A stretch of DNA of 30,097 nt from CAZEMR01 sp964513465 (GCA_964513465.1 CAZEMR010000039.1:1-30097), one strand, 5' to 3'; shown: positions 1 through 8,114, counted from the first letter of the stretch. Made by a program: numbers and translations. Notes: generated by a model not told the origin, from the sequence alone.

Positions 1-387
1 GGGCGAGCCGTGCGTCAGATGTCCGCCATGCGCCAGGCTGAGTCCCATCACCGTATCGCCATGCTTAAGTTATGTGAAGTAAACGGCCATATTCGCGCTT
101 GGGCCGCTGTGGGGCTGGACGTTGACGTATTCGGCGCCGAACAGCTTTTTGGCGCGGTCGCGGGCGATATCCTCGGCCACATCGACCCATTCGCAGCCGC
201 CGTAGTAGCGCCGGCCGGGATAGCCCTCGGCGTATTTATTTGTGAGCACCGAGCCCTGGGTCTGCATAACGGCTTCGGAAGCGAAATTCTCGCTGGCGAT
301 CAGCTCGAGTTTCTCGATCTGGCGCTGGTATTCCTTCTCCAGCGATTTAAATAACTCCTGATCCTGCTGTTTTACTTTGTCGTACAT
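1..387 (-). CDS. glyA: Serine hydroxymethyltransferase, N-terminal part, with in-frame stop
   Basis: SHMT is a cytosolic PLP enzyme that interconverts serine and glycine and charges tetrahydrofolate with a one-carbon unit. The N-terminus reads as SHMT: IEKLELIASENFASEAV, then NKYAEGYPGRRYYGGCEWVD, then VQPHSGPSANMAVYFT. A TAA at 72-70 interrupts the frame. The same frame then continues to the window edge with LKHGDTVMGLSLAHGGHL and THGSP, which is exactly the family sequence that should follow. The expected residue at the stop is Leu, so TTA to TAA is a one-base change. No indel is needed. The gene runs off the left edge, so only about 129 of roughly 420-430 codons are visible. The start ATG at 387-385 matches the usual SHMT N-terminus. 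Family assignment is certain; whether the stop is real, a sequencing error or a pseudogene lesion is open. Confidence 0.93.
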
Positions 388-588
388 ATCTACATTACCT
401 TTGTTAATTTTATTAATAATTTGAAATGAACAGTCATTGCCAAAGAATATAATTTATGAATGAAAAACATCAAATCAAAATTTTTCCGGATTGCGAAGCC
501 AAAATCAAAGCTAATACGGCATTTTTGCTATATTTATAAATTAATTCCTAATATATACGTTGTTTATTAGAAAATCGAAGGAATCCAG
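388..588. other. Intergenic region between divergent glyA and the small membrane-protein gene
   Basis: AT-rich 200-bp gap that must hold the promoters of both divergent genes. On the minus strand TAGCTTTG (513-506) fits the Bacteroidota -7 consensus TAnnTTTG and could serve glyA, but I see no convincing -33 TTG at the right distance. No tRNA, terminator or repeat is visible. Confidence 0.4.
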
Positions 589-1008
589 ATGCCGCTCCGC
601 TTTGATAAGATCATCGATGCATTCATGTTTCGCGAAGGCTCCGACGAGGACAGCGATACCAACCAGCCGGTCGTCACCACTGGCTCTATCGTCTGGGGGC
701 TGCTGATCCGCACCGCGATAATAATTATTGCGAGTATGTTGCTGCTCGACCAGTTCCAGTGGCGTGAATACTGGTGGGTGGTGCTGTTTGCGATCTGGCT
801 TTTGGCGGCATGGCCGGCGTACAGGCAATACCAGAAATTCAGCAAGCGTATGGAGAATTTCGAATCGTCCACACTTTGCGGATCGTGCAGGCATTTCGAC
901 CCATCGAGTCAGCTTTGCACGATATATGACGAGCACGTCAGCACCAACCACATCCCCTGCGGCGGCGATCTGTGGGAGCCGAAGGATAGCTACTTCGACG
1001 CCGACTGA
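589..1008 (+). CDS. Small membrane protein with C-terminal zinc-ribbon-like Cys cluster
   Basis: Unrecognised 139-residue protein. It has an acidic cytoplasmic-type N-terminus (residues 15-24), two hydrophobic segments at about 34-53 and 61-77 forming a helical hairpin, a basic linker (79-89), and a C-terminal domain with Cys97, Cys100, Cys110 and Cys124 (CX2C-X9-C-X13-C), which looks like a metal-binding ribbon. A purine-rich site, GAAGGAA (577-583), precedes the ATG at good spacing and supports this start. Its last 19 bases overlap the end of the convergent GWxTD gene. I cannot assign a function. The inner-membrane location and metal binding are inferred from the sequence pattern only. Confidence 0.75.
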   Translation: MPLRFDKIIDAFMFREGSDEDSDTNQPVVTTGSIVWGLLIRTAIIIIASMLLLDQFQWREYWWVVLFAIWLLAAWPAYRQYQKFSKRMENFESSTLCGSCRHFDPSSQLCTIYDEHVSTNHIPCGGDLWEPKDSYFDAD

Positions 1009-2348
1009 ATCGGGCGGATTTCGCGCAGCTTATATTCGCCCTGCTCGGCCTGTTCGAATACAAATTGCTTGCCTAAATTTTTATACGTCCATATCTCCAT
1101 TGTCGTATTCTTTTCGAATAACTGCGAGACGTCATCGGGCTCGCCATGGAGTATATATATCTTGCCGCGCTCGGTGCGGGCGCCGTCCTGCTGCGAGAGA
1201 GTCTGATAATTGAAAAACGCATGATCGACCCGGTGGAAATATGTTGCCATCGACTCGTGGTAAGCGGTTTCGGGGGTGGGGTCTTTATCCCGCCAGTATT
1301 GCAGAATATGTTCGAAAATCTCCGACTGGTTGCCGTCGGCCAGATCGTCATGCTCGTCTTCGTGCATTATATAATACATCATTTCTGCGGCATACTCCGG
1401 CTGACGCAGCGATAGCGGCATACTGAGCCAGCGCACGCTGAAATTGTAATGCAGGGTGTCGCCCTGGCCATCGCGCCATGCCATCAGCCTGTATTCGCCG
1501 GGAACAAAATCTTCCGATTCGAAATTCATCCGCAAAAGGCCGTAATTCATATCGCCAGAGGGATAGTCGCCATCCCTGATTGCATAAATGGCGCTGGTAT
1601 TGGCGCCCGAGGTAATCCGCAGCATTTTGCCGGGCAAAATCTCGGCATCGCCGGTAAGTTCGAACTCGCCGGGCCAGTTGTCCGGAGCGGTTCTGCCCTC
1701 GATTTTTTTGATCTTATATTTATAATTGCCGGAATTTTTATACGAAATGCTTAATATTCCCACCGCATCGGAAATTCCGAATGCTATATCGTTATCCATC
1801 ACAAATGGCTCGAATATTCCGCGGTCGATCCTGCCGAAAAGAGGCGCAGACATCATGGCCGATTCAGCAAAATCATAATTCTTTCCGAAATCGAATTCGA
1901 AGGTGGACTCATCGCGGTTCACCACATCCAGCAGTCTGATCTCCATCGAATACCTGCCGGCAGGCATCGCAAGCGAGACAGAGCCGAAGCCGTAATCCGT
2001 TTTCGAGGTGGTCAGATCGTAATCCTCCACAAATATGTTGCTGCGCCACATCTCGCGCTTACGGATAATGTCGTCCTCGTCGCGCAGGACTATTTCCAGC
2101 TCCGGCGCCGCGGCATATCCTCCGGCGCGTTCATCGCGGGTGAAGCTCATAGCGTCGTAAATTATCCGGAACGACACAAGGATATTGATCGAATCGGGCG
2201 ATTCGGCAGGCTCTACGAAGTAGTCCGCCAGCATACGGCTTCCGTAGGAATAATACATGCTGCGGTCCTGCATCTGCCGGCGCTGCGCATAAGCATATAT
2301 GGGTAAAGCAATTATGATTGCGAGAATTGCGATAAGGATCTTCTTCAT
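990..2348 (-). CDS. GWxTD domain-containing exported protein
   Basis: A 452-residue protein with an N-terminal signal peptide (about 1-21, MKKILIAILAIIIALPIYAY), so it is probably periplasmic or surface-exposed. Residues about 40-330 look like beta-rich domains. The C-terminal region (about 340-430) has the GWxTD family layout: ILQYWRDKDPTPET, a run of aromatic and charged residues (YFHRVDHAFF), and GKIYILHGEPDD. This family is typical of Bacteroidota, Chlorobiota and Gemmatimonadota and has no firmly known biochemical role. The gene is last in a four-gene minus-strand operon, starting 3 bp after ruvX. No strong Shine-Dalgarno site is visible at this ATG, so translation may be coupled to ruvX. 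Family confidence is good; function is unknown. Confidence 0.85.
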   Translation of the reverse strand: MKKILIAILAIIIALPIYAYAQRRQMQDRSMYYSYGSRMLADYFVEPAESPDSINILVSFRIIYDAMSFTRDERAGGYAAAPELEIVLRDEDDIIRKREMWRSNIFVEDYDLTTSKTDYGFGSVSLAMPAGRYSMEIRLLDVVNRDESTFEFDFGKNYDFAESAMMSAPLFGRIDRGIFEPFVMDNDIAFGISDAVGILSISYKNSGNYKYKIKKIEGRTAPDNWPGEFELTGDAEILPGKMLRITSGANTSAIYAIRDGDYPSGDMNYGLLRMNFESEDFVPGEYRLMAWRDGQGDTLHYNFSVRWLSMPLSLRQPEYAAEMMYYIMHEDEHDDLADGNQSEIFEHILQYWRDKDPTPETAYHESMATYFHRVDHAFFNYQTLSQQDGARTERGKIYILHGEPDDVSQLFEKNTTMEIWTYKNLGKQFVFEQAEQGEYKLREIRPIQSASK

Positions 2349-2351
2349 AAT

Positions 2352-2813
2352 TCAGATACCTTCGATTTCTTCTAAAAATTCTTTAAGGATAATAGCTGCG
2401 GCCACCCGATCGATTGAGCCTTTTTGGCGGCGTTTTTTCTTCGGGGTGCCGATTTCGATCATCGTTGCAACTGCTTTCTGAGACGAATAAGATTCATCAT
2501 ATGGTATAACCGGCAGCCCGGTTTTATTTCCAAGGTCTTTCATAAATTCTTTTATACGCGGAAGGATGCCGTTTTCGATGCCGTCCGGGCGCAGCGGCAC
2601 TCCGACTACCACAGCATAAATATTTTCATCTTTCAATAATTCGATTAATTTCGGCCAGAATTCAGGCGATTCGTAATTCATCGTATCACGCGGGGATACC
2701 GTAATATGAAATTCGTCGCAGACTGCCAGCCCTACGCGCTTCAGCCCGAAGTCGATTGCGGCGATCCGCCTTCCCTTCAGTCCGGTGGCAATATTTTGCG
2801 GAATATTTTTCAT
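2352..2813 (-). CDS. ruvX: RuvX/YqgF-type Holliday junction resolvase-like nuclease
   Basis: Compact RNase H-fold protein of 153 residues, a usual length. Known roles of the family are Holliday-junction resolution and, for YqgF in several bacteria, 16S rRNA 5'-end processing. Visible motifs are the first acidic strand IDFGLKRVGLAVCD (Asp21), VVVGVPLRPDG (68-78), the second acidic motif YDESYSSQKA (Asp106/Glu107; the family more often has DERLT), and the final KGSIDRVAAAIIL (Asp135). The ATG overlaps the stop of the upstream sensor kinase as ATGA (2810-2813), which indicates translational coupling. The GWxTD gene follows after 3 bp. The essential acidic residues are all present. Confidence 0.9.
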   Translation of the reverse strand: MKNIPQNIATGLKGRRIAAIDFGLKRVGLAVCDEFHITVSPRDTMNYESPEFWPKLIELLKDENIYAVVVGVPLRPDGIENGILPRIKEFMKDLGNKTGLPVIPYDESYSSQKAVATMIEIGTPKKKRRQKGSIDRVAAAIILKEFLEEIEGI

Positions 2814-5032
2814 TTTTTATAAACCATTGGGATGCAAAACGTTATCTCGGTGCCCTCGCCTTTGCGCGATTCGACCGTAAGCTCGCCGCCGTGGAGATCG
2901 ATGACGTGCTGCATGATCATTGTGCCAATTCCGGCGCCACCCGTGCTCTGAGATGTTGTGAAATAGGGCGTCATAAATTTGCGGCGGGTTTTCTCGTCCA
3001 TTCCGCTGCCGGTATCGGCCACCGCGAAGCAGGCCCGGCGGGCGTCCTTATAACATTTGATCGTAATTATGCCGGACTTATTTTTAAGCGAGCGGATTCC
3101 GTTCTCGACCGCATTGCGGATGGCGCGGATCATCTTGGCGCGGTCGCAGCTAAGGGTAAAGCTCTCGGTTTCGAGCCGGAACTCGACGTCGGGAAACATC
3201 GCCGGATCGAATTCCGAGCGGACTTCCTCGCATATTTCGCGGGCGTTGACCTTGCCGGGGTTGACCGTATCGCTGCGGCCGACTGTGACGATATCGCGCA
3301 CCCGCTGAATCAGAAGTCCGGCCTGATGGACTATGCGGCTTTTGCGTGAGTGGTTCTCGGCGTCGCCAAGCTCGAGCAGCTCAGCGTTGAGCTTGATTGT
3401 GCTCAGATTTGTCTGCATATCGTGCGCCAGATGCGCCCAGTTCGAGAGCCGCTTGCGTTCGAGCTGTTCGGTGATGTCGGCGCCGGTAAATATCAGTCCG
3501 CGGAAATTACCCGCAATATTGCGAATCACCTGCAGATTGCATATGTATTCTTTTTCGGCGCCTTCGCTACGCAGCACTATTTTCTGGCGGATTGATTCGC
3601 GATTCTCCAGCGATTTCTCTATTAATTCTTTAATCTTTAGAGAATTATCTTCGGAGCAATACCATGCAAACTGCTTGCCGAGCGGCATCCCGCTGGAGAT
3701 ACCCAGCACCCGGCGGCCTTCGTCGTTCGTGCGCGTCAGCCGGCCGAAGCTATCAATTACGTATATAATTCCCAGCGACGGGAGCTCGAGAATTGTCCGC
3801 AAAAGCCGCTTCTGATGGCGATATAATTGCACCAAAATAATCAGCGCGATTGCAAGCGCTCCCGGCACTATATACTGCCCCGCCTGCGATATGAAACGAT
3901 TGAGCTGCCATAATTCGTTTGGCGTGCGCTCGAGCACCACCGACATATTATCCGAAGCTATAATTATATATTCCCCGAATTGCGACAATTCCGGAGGCGA
4001 TTCGAACAGCTCTCCGATGCTGGTGCGGTCGTCCGATAGCACTTCTCCGTCCGTCGAAAATGTCATAATTGCATTAGCAAACAGCAGATAAGCCGCATCG
4101 CGCGGGCAGCTCATCGATACCGGCGCGACGTATTCCGCCGGAAGCTCGCGCCTGAGCAGCATTTCTGCGTCCGGCAGTAGGGATTCTTTTATATTTAATT
4201 CATATATTCCGTTATTGCGGGCAATATAGAATGTCCGGCAATCATTCCCGCATAGTGCAATAGTAGCAGGCGGCGATTCGATCCATCCGGACTCGGCTTT
4301 GCGGGCGGAATCGGCGGGATACAACCGGCCAAGAACATTGGCATGAGCGCCCTGAGCAGTCAGCGCTATCAGGTCACCGCCGCATGAAGATAATGCCACA
4401 ATATCTGCACGGTTAACTTGGCCACGCTCGGTCTCGCGTCCGCTCTCGTCCACATGGATGATCGTATAAAATGTCTCGCCGGACCGGATATAAGCAAAGC
4501 CGTCATCGATAGTGAATTCCGCAGCCAGCGCACTTTCTGATTTTGTTGATATTGCAGGCGCATTGCCTGATATTTTTATTAGAAATAATTTTTTATTGAT
4601 AAGTAATAAAAATTCATCTGCTCTGCGGTCACATAGCTTCGCTTCGGCAGGGATATATGGCTCGATTCCGGCATGGATTTCTTTGATGGCAAGGGTCGCC
4701 AGATTGGTATCCAGCAGCGCCGCAAAGAATTTATCGGATTCGCGGAGTATCATCACCAGACGCTGGCCCGCTGTAAAAGAGGCAATACAGAGCGCGCCAT
4801 CGAAGGAATTGCCACGCGCGCTGCTACGGCGGATGCCGCTCCATGAATACACGCTGACTCCTCCGCTGGCGAAATCATTTTTTACGAAATAGCTGGCCCG
4901 GCCGCCATCGGCCGCAAGCAGGCGTCCGCCCTCGTGCCGCTGAATTTCCGCCAGGGTATAGGGATAGGTGGCATCAGCCAGTGCGGCTATCGAGCAGGCT
5001 ATCCAGCATAATATATATATAGCGAATTTCAT
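2810..5032 (-). CDS. Membrane sensor histidine kinase with periplasmic sensor and PAS domain
   Basis: A 740-residue kinase. It has a signal peptide (1-19), a large, probably periplasmic beta-rich region (about 20-383), one transmembrane helix (about 385-404, YIVPGALAIALIILVQLY), a PAS domain (about 412-525, starting LGIIYVIDSFGRLTRTN and ending GADIT), a HisKA-like dimerisation helix with LAHDMQTNLS (His537), and a HATPase domain. The HATPase shows the N-box (Asn640/Asn644), G1-box DTGSGMD (673-679), the F-box-like PYFTT (689-693) and G2-box GGAGIGTMI. All kinase motifs look intact. The gene lies 1 bp after ispF and overlaps ruvX by ATGA. No response regulator gene is adjacent, so its partner is unknown. 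The N-terminal sensor is not recognised; a propeller-like fold is my guess. Confidence 0.88.
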   Translation of the reverse strand: MKFAIYILCWIACSIAALADATYPYTLAEIQRHEGGRLLAADGGRASYFVKNDFASGGVSVYSWSGIRRSSARGNSFDGALCIASFTAGQRLVMILRESDKFFAALLDTNLATLAIKEIHAGIEPYIPAEAKLCDRRADEFLLLINKKLFLIKISGNAPAISTKSESALAAEFTIDDGFAYIRSGETFYTIIHVDESGRETERGQVNRADIVALSSCGGDLIALTAQGAHANVLGRLYPADSARKAESGWIESPPATIALCGNDCRTFYIARNNGIYELNIKESLLPDAEMLLRRELPAEYVAPVSMSCPRDAAYLLFANAIMTFSTDGEVLSDDRTSIGELFESPPELSQFGEYIIIASDNMSVVLERTPNELWQLNRFISQAGQYIVPGALAIALIILVQLYRHQKRLLRTILELPSLGIIYVIDSFGRLTRTNDEGRRVLGISSGMPLGKQFAWYCSEDNSLKIKELIEKSLENRESIRQKIVLRSEGAEKEYICNLQVIRNIAGNFRGLIFTGADITEQLERKRLSNWAHLAHDMQTNLSTIKLNAELLELGDAENHSRKSRIVHQAGLLIQRVRDIVTVGRSDTVNPGKVNAREICEEVRSEFDPAMFPDVEFRLETESFTLSCDRAKMIRAIRNAVENGIRSLKNKSGIITIKCYKDARRACFAVADTGSGMDEKTRRKFMTPYFTTSQSTGGAGIGTMIMQHVIDLHGGELTVESRKGEGTEITFCIPMVYKK

Positions 5033-5033
5033 A

Positions 5034-5501
5034 TCATCTGTTCAGCTCGCAGACGGCGAATGCGGCGATTGCCTCGCGATTGCCGATCGGGCCGAGCTGT
5101 TCATTGGTAGTAGCCTTGATATTCACCCGGCGCTCCGGAAGTCCGCATGCCTGGGCGATATTATGCCGCATAACATCCTTATAATCCTTAAGCTTTGGGC
5201 GCTCGAGCACAACAGTGGCGTCGATATTAACAATCTCGAAGCCGCGGCTTTCGACCATTTCGACGCATTCGGAGAATAGCTCCATGCTATCGGCTCCGGC
5301 GTAGTCGGGGTCGGTATCGGGGAAGTGCTCGCCGATATCGCCAAGGCCCGCAGCGCCGAGCATGGCGTCGGTGATGGCGTGCATCAAAACGTCGCCGTCG
5401 CTGTGGGCGACTATCGAGAATTCGCATGGGATGCGCTCGCCGCCGAGGATTATCCCGCGGCCGGTCTGCAATCTGTGGATGTCGTATCCGAATCCGGTCA
5501 A
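5034..5501 (-). CDS. ispF: 2-C-methyl-D-erythritol 2,4-cyclodiphosphate synthase
   Basis: IspF is the fifth enzyme of the non-mevalonate (MEP) isoprenoid pathway and forms the cyclic diphosphate MEcPP with loss of CMP in a cytosolic homotrimer. The 155-residue length is typical. Metal ligands are visible in GYDIHR (Asp7, His9) and HSDGDVLMHAITDA (His41). The substrate-contact region DIGEHFPDTDP and the C-terminal KATTNEQLGPIGNREAIAA are present; the latter is slightly divergent from the common TEKLGFxGRxEGIAA. It is the first gene of the minus-strand operon, with a Bacteroidota-type promoter about 35 bp upstream. Confidence 0.96.
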   Translation of the reverse strand: MTGFGYDIHRLQTGRGIILGGERIPCEFSIVAHSDGDVLMHAITDAMLGAAGLGDIGEHFPDTDPDYAGADSMELFSECVEMVESRGFEIVNIDATVVLERPKLKDYKDVMRHNIAQACGLPERRVNIKATTNEQLGPIGNREAIAAFAVCELNR

Positions 5502-5537
5502 AATTCCTCCATCGAATCAAAGTATTTTTATAATTTA

Positions 5538-5572
5538 CAAATATAATATAATTAAAGATTTTACCCGGCAAA
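5538..5572 (-). promoter_or_regulatory. Bacteroidota-type promoter for the ispF operon
   Basis: On the minus strand a TTTG (5572-5569) is followed, 23 bp later, by TATATTTG (5545-5538), a perfect TAnnTTTG -7 element. The predicted start near 5533 gives a leader of about 32 bases before the ispF ATG. The spacing is slightly long compared with the usual 19-21. Confidence 0.55.
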
Positions 5573-5587
5573 GCTTTCAGGTAAATA

Positions 5588-5617
5588 TTGCGGGATCGTC
5601 CGATTTTCTTATTTTTG
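5588..5617 (+). promoter_or_regulatory. Bacteroidota-type promoter for xseA, placing +1 at the start codon
   Basis: TTG (5588-5590), 19 bp, then TATTTTTG (5610-5617), matching TAnnTTTG exactly. With G at about -5, transcription would start at or next to 5622, the A of the xseA ATG. The mRNA may therefore be leaderless, which fits the absence of a Shine-Dalgarno site. Confidence 0.6.
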
Positions 5618-5621
5618 TTCT

Positions 5622-6824
5622 ATGGAAGAAAAAATTATATCGGTAAGCCAGCTAACTCAGGCAATAAAGTCGGTGCTCGAAGAGGGCTTCGGCGACGTAA
5701 CCGTCAGCGGCGAGATTTCCAACTTCAAAGCCCACAGCTCGGGCCATCGCTATTTTACGCTAAAGGACGAAGGCGCTGCGATAAGCTGTGTGATGTGGCG
5801 CGGCCGCAATCTGACGTTCGCCCCGACGGACGGCATGAAGGTCGTCGCCCGCGGCCGGCTCTCGGTATATCCCCCGCGCGGGAATTATCAGCTGGACTGT
5901 TTTTCGCTTTCGCCACAGGGCCAGGGTGATCTCTTCCTCGCATTCGAAGCGCTCAAGAAAAAGCTCGGCGAGGCGGGATATTTCGCACCCGAACGCAAAC
6001 GCGCGCTGCCCGCGCTCCCGATGAAAATCGGGGTGGCAACCTCGCCCACCGGCGCCGCGGTCAGAGACATTATGAGCACAATCGAGCGCCGATTTCCCGC
6101 AGCGAATATATATTTCCGACCGGCAATCGTCCAGGGCGATGAGGCCGGCCCCGACGTCGCGCTCTCAATCCGCGAACTGGCCGCAACGAACGCAGATATT
6201 ATCATCATTGGCCGCGGCGGAGGTTCGCTCGAAGACCTCTGGGCATTCAACACGGAAATTGTCGCCGATGCGATTTTCAAATGCCCGGTGCCGGTGATTT
6301 CAGCGGTCGGACACGAGACCGATTTCACAATCGCCGACTTCACGGCGGACGTCCGCGCGGCAACTCCTACCGCCGCCGCTGAGCTGGCCACCCCGACTCC
6401 GGCCGCCGAGCTGATTCGGGGAATTGCGCAATACCAACAGTTGATGACTTCGAATATTTCTAACAAAATCGCCCTGCATAAAGACGCCGTGGCAATGCTG
6501 CTGCGCCGACGCGCCGAACGCCGCGTTATCGAAAAAATCCGGATGCGCACCCAGCAAACCGACGAGGCAGAAGGCCGCATGAGGCAGTCCCTGCGCCACC
6601 GCCTGAGCAGCTATTCGCAAAGGTCGGCGGCGCTGGAGGAAAGGCTGCGCGCACTCTATCCGCTCTCTCCTCTGCGCCGGGGATTCGCATTGCTGAAAAC
6701 GCCCGAGGGAATTTTATCGAAGGATAAATCGCTTGCCGAATTCAAAAAGATTGAAATAATACGCGAGAATGAATCCGCCCGCGCAAAGATCGAACAGATA
6801 CTTCCCCGACCCCTATTTGATTGA
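5622..6824 (+). CDS. xseA: Exodeoxyribonuclease VII large subunit
   Basis: Catalytic large subunit of exonuclease VII, which degrades single-stranded DNA from both ends and acts in repair and removal of excess ssDNA. The 400-residue length is normal. It has an N-terminal OB-fold (VTVSGEISNFKAHSSGHRYF, about 25-45), then the catalytic domain with GVATSPTGAAVRDI (about 133-150), IIIIGRGGGSLEDLWAFN and SAVGHETDFTIADFTADVRA followed by TPTAAAE. A C-terminal coiled-coil stretch (about 270-350) precedes a final PLRRGFAL motif. No Shine-Dalgarno site is visible, and the -7 element ends 4 bp before this ATG. xseB follows 26 bp later. Confidence 0.96.
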   Translation: MEEKIISVSQLTQAIKSVLEEGFGDVTVSGEISNFKAHSSGHRYFTLKDEGAAISCVMWRGRNLTFAPTDGMKVVARGRLSVYPPRGNYQLDCFSLSPQGQGDLFLAFEALKKKLGEAGYFAPERKRALPALPMKIGVATSPTGAAVRDIMSTIERRFPAANIYFRPAIVQGDEAGPDVALSIRELAATNADIIIIGRGGGSLEDLWAFNTEIVADAIFKCPVPVISAVGHETDFTIADFTADVRAATPTAAAELATPTPAAELIRGIAQYQQLMTSNISNKIALHKDAVAMLLRRRAERRVIEKIRMRTQQTDEAEGRMRQSLRHRLSSYSQRSAALEERLRALYPLSPLRRGFALLKTPEGILSKDKSLAEFKKIEIIRENESARAKIEQILPRPLFD

Positions 6825-6850
6825 TTTTATTAATATTTATATATATAATT

Positions 6851-7078
6851 ATGAAAAACGAAAAGACATTCGAAGAAAAAATCCGCAGGCTCGAGGAAAT
6901 CGCCGAAAAGCTCGACGAAGGCGAAGCGCCGCTCGAGGAATTGATGAAAATCTATGAAGAGGGCATGGCGCTCGCCCGCGACTGCCGCCAATTCCTCGAA
7001 AAAGCCGAACAGAAGGTTATCGACATCACCAAAGAGAACCTCCCCGCTGAATCCGAAGAATCAGGCGAAACAGAATAA
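6851..7078 (+). CDS. xseB: Exodeoxyribonuclease VII small subunit
   Basis: A 75-residue helical partner of XseA. The family pattern is clear: TFEEKIRRLEEIAEKLDEGE, then APLEELMKIYEEGMALARDC and FLEKAEQKV. I chose the ATG at 6851 because it gives the standard N-terminus; the in-frame upstream extension from 6821 would add a hydrophobic tail (ILLIFIYII) that XseB proteins do not have. It is co-transcribed with xseA and is followed immediately by a hairpin. Confidence 0.95.
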   Translation: MKNEKTFEEKIRRLEEIAEKLDEGEAPLEELMKIYEEGMALARDCRQFLEKAEQKVIDITKENLPAESEESGETE

Positions 7079-7083
7079 AAAAA

Positions 7084-7106
7084 AAGGCCGGAATCGATCC
7101 GGCCTT
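7084..7106. terminator. Hairpin between convergent xseB and the lipoprotein gene
   Basis: A perfect 9-bp stem, AAGGCCGGA (7084-7092) with TCCGGCCTT (7098-7106), around a 5-base loop. On the plus strand it is preceded by a run of A, so on the minus strand the stem is followed by a T-tract. It is a good intrinsic terminator for the minus-strand lipoprotein gene and probably also stops xseAB transcription. Confidence 0.85.
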
Positions 7107-7128
7107 CGCATTTGCTTGTTTAATTCAA

Positions 7129-7878
7129 TTAATTACCATCGCCGCCCGGGCAATCGCCATTACCGGGTCCGCGGCCACCGCCGGGTCCACCGCGTCCGTT
7201 CATCGGGCCTCTGCGAGCGAAATCATCGGGCAGATTCTCGAGGAATCTGGCCAGTTTCGCCTGCTGATCCTCGTCGAGTATCGAATTGAGGCGGCGGAAG
7301 AACTCATCCCAGCAGTCCTGAATAGCTTCCTTCGCTGCAATTCTCGCCGGGTTGTCCGAAAGCGCATGGCGAAGTCTGCGCATTAGATTCATCATCGAGG
7401 CGCGGAATTCTTCGGCGGTCATTTCGCCATTGCGGTAAGAGGCGCGAAGTGAATCGCGGACAGTTGCGGCGCGCTCGAAGATTGCTCTTTCGCTCTGATG
7501 CAGCCGCATCATAATCGCGCGGATGCAGTCATGGTGGGCATGGAGCATACGTCCCACCTGTACGCGCTGGCTATCGGTCAGCTGAAGCTGGCGGAAAAGG
7601 GGCATCAGGGGGAATCTCTTGACCGGACGCATAAACCCGCCGCGGTCTTCCATATCGCCGGGGCGACGCGGGGGATGCATCGAGAAGTTTTCGCCTGCGG
7701 ATTCTCCTGCAACCTCGCTGGGCTGGGTATCAAAATCGCTGATGAGATACATTACATGTTCATCGCCGAAGTCTCCGGCGGGATCGACCACGCCGTTGTC
7801 GTCGGTGCAGGCATAAAGGCCGAACGCCATCGAAAGCGCCAAAGCGGCCATAATATACCTTCTGAATAGATTTTTCAT
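7129..7878 (-). CDS. Spy/CpxP-like periplasmic lipoprotein with Gly-rich tail
   Basis: A 249-residue lipoprotein. The start at 7878 is chosen because it gives a clean lipoprotein signal (MKNLFRRYIMAALALSMAFG, then LYAC with Cys24) and has GGAG just upstream on the minus strand. After an acidic linker comes a helical Spy/CpxP-like region with LTxxQ-type repeats: QLQLTDSQRVQVGRMLHAHH and LNSILDEDQQAKLARFLENL. Its middle is rich in Arg and Met. A His-rich HAHHDC sits inside the first repeat. The last about 30 residues are Gly/Pro-rich and low in complexity. Spy-like proteins act as periplasmic chaperones or metal-stress sensors, but that role is inferred. It could equally be a generic DUF-type LTxxQ lipoprotein. 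Confidence 0.75.
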   Translation of the reverse strand: MKNLFRRYIMAALALSMAFGLYACTDDNGVVDPAGDFGDEHVMYLISDFDTQPSEVAGESAGENFSMHPPRRPGDMEDRGGFMRPVKRFPLMPLFRQLQLTDSQRVQVGRMLHAHHDCIRAIMMRLHQSERAIFERAATVRDSLRASYRNGEMTAEEFRASMMNLMRRLRHALSDNPARIAAKEAIQDCWDEFFRRLNSILDEDQQAKLARFLENLPDDFARRGPMNGRGGPGGGRGPGNGDCPGGDGN

Positions 7879-8114
7879 AATAGCTCCATGATTATATTTC
7901 GGAAAATTGCTTTTGACTGTTAGAAACATCATTTGCGGAATGGTTTAATCCCGCATTAAATAATTTAACATATTTTCTGACATATCGATAATATATAAAA
8001 AATTTCCTCCCATAAAAATGCAATTTAAGGGAATTAATGATTTGTTTTTTCCGGGAAAATTATTATTATTGTTGCTTATGTTTTTTGTCTAAAACAATTT
8101 ACAGAAATAGTCAA
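7879..8114. other. Intergenic region upstream of divergent lipoprotein and ileS genes
   Basis: AT-rich and about 236 bp long. It must contain both promoters. I find no perfect TAnnTTTG on either strand. A near match precedes ileS around 8078-8090 (TATGTTTTTTG). An AAGGG (8027-8031) lies before an ATG at 8037 in the ileS frame, but that would add a 26-residue aromatic/Cys-rich extension not expected for IleRS. No T-box-like leader is recognisable. Confidence 0.4.

Noticed and set aside
8037..8114. Longer IleRS N-terminus starting at ATG 8037 with AAGGG upstream
   Set aside because: It would add 26 residues rich in Tyr, Cys and Phe that do not fit IleRS N-termini; homology starts at the Met encoded at 8115.
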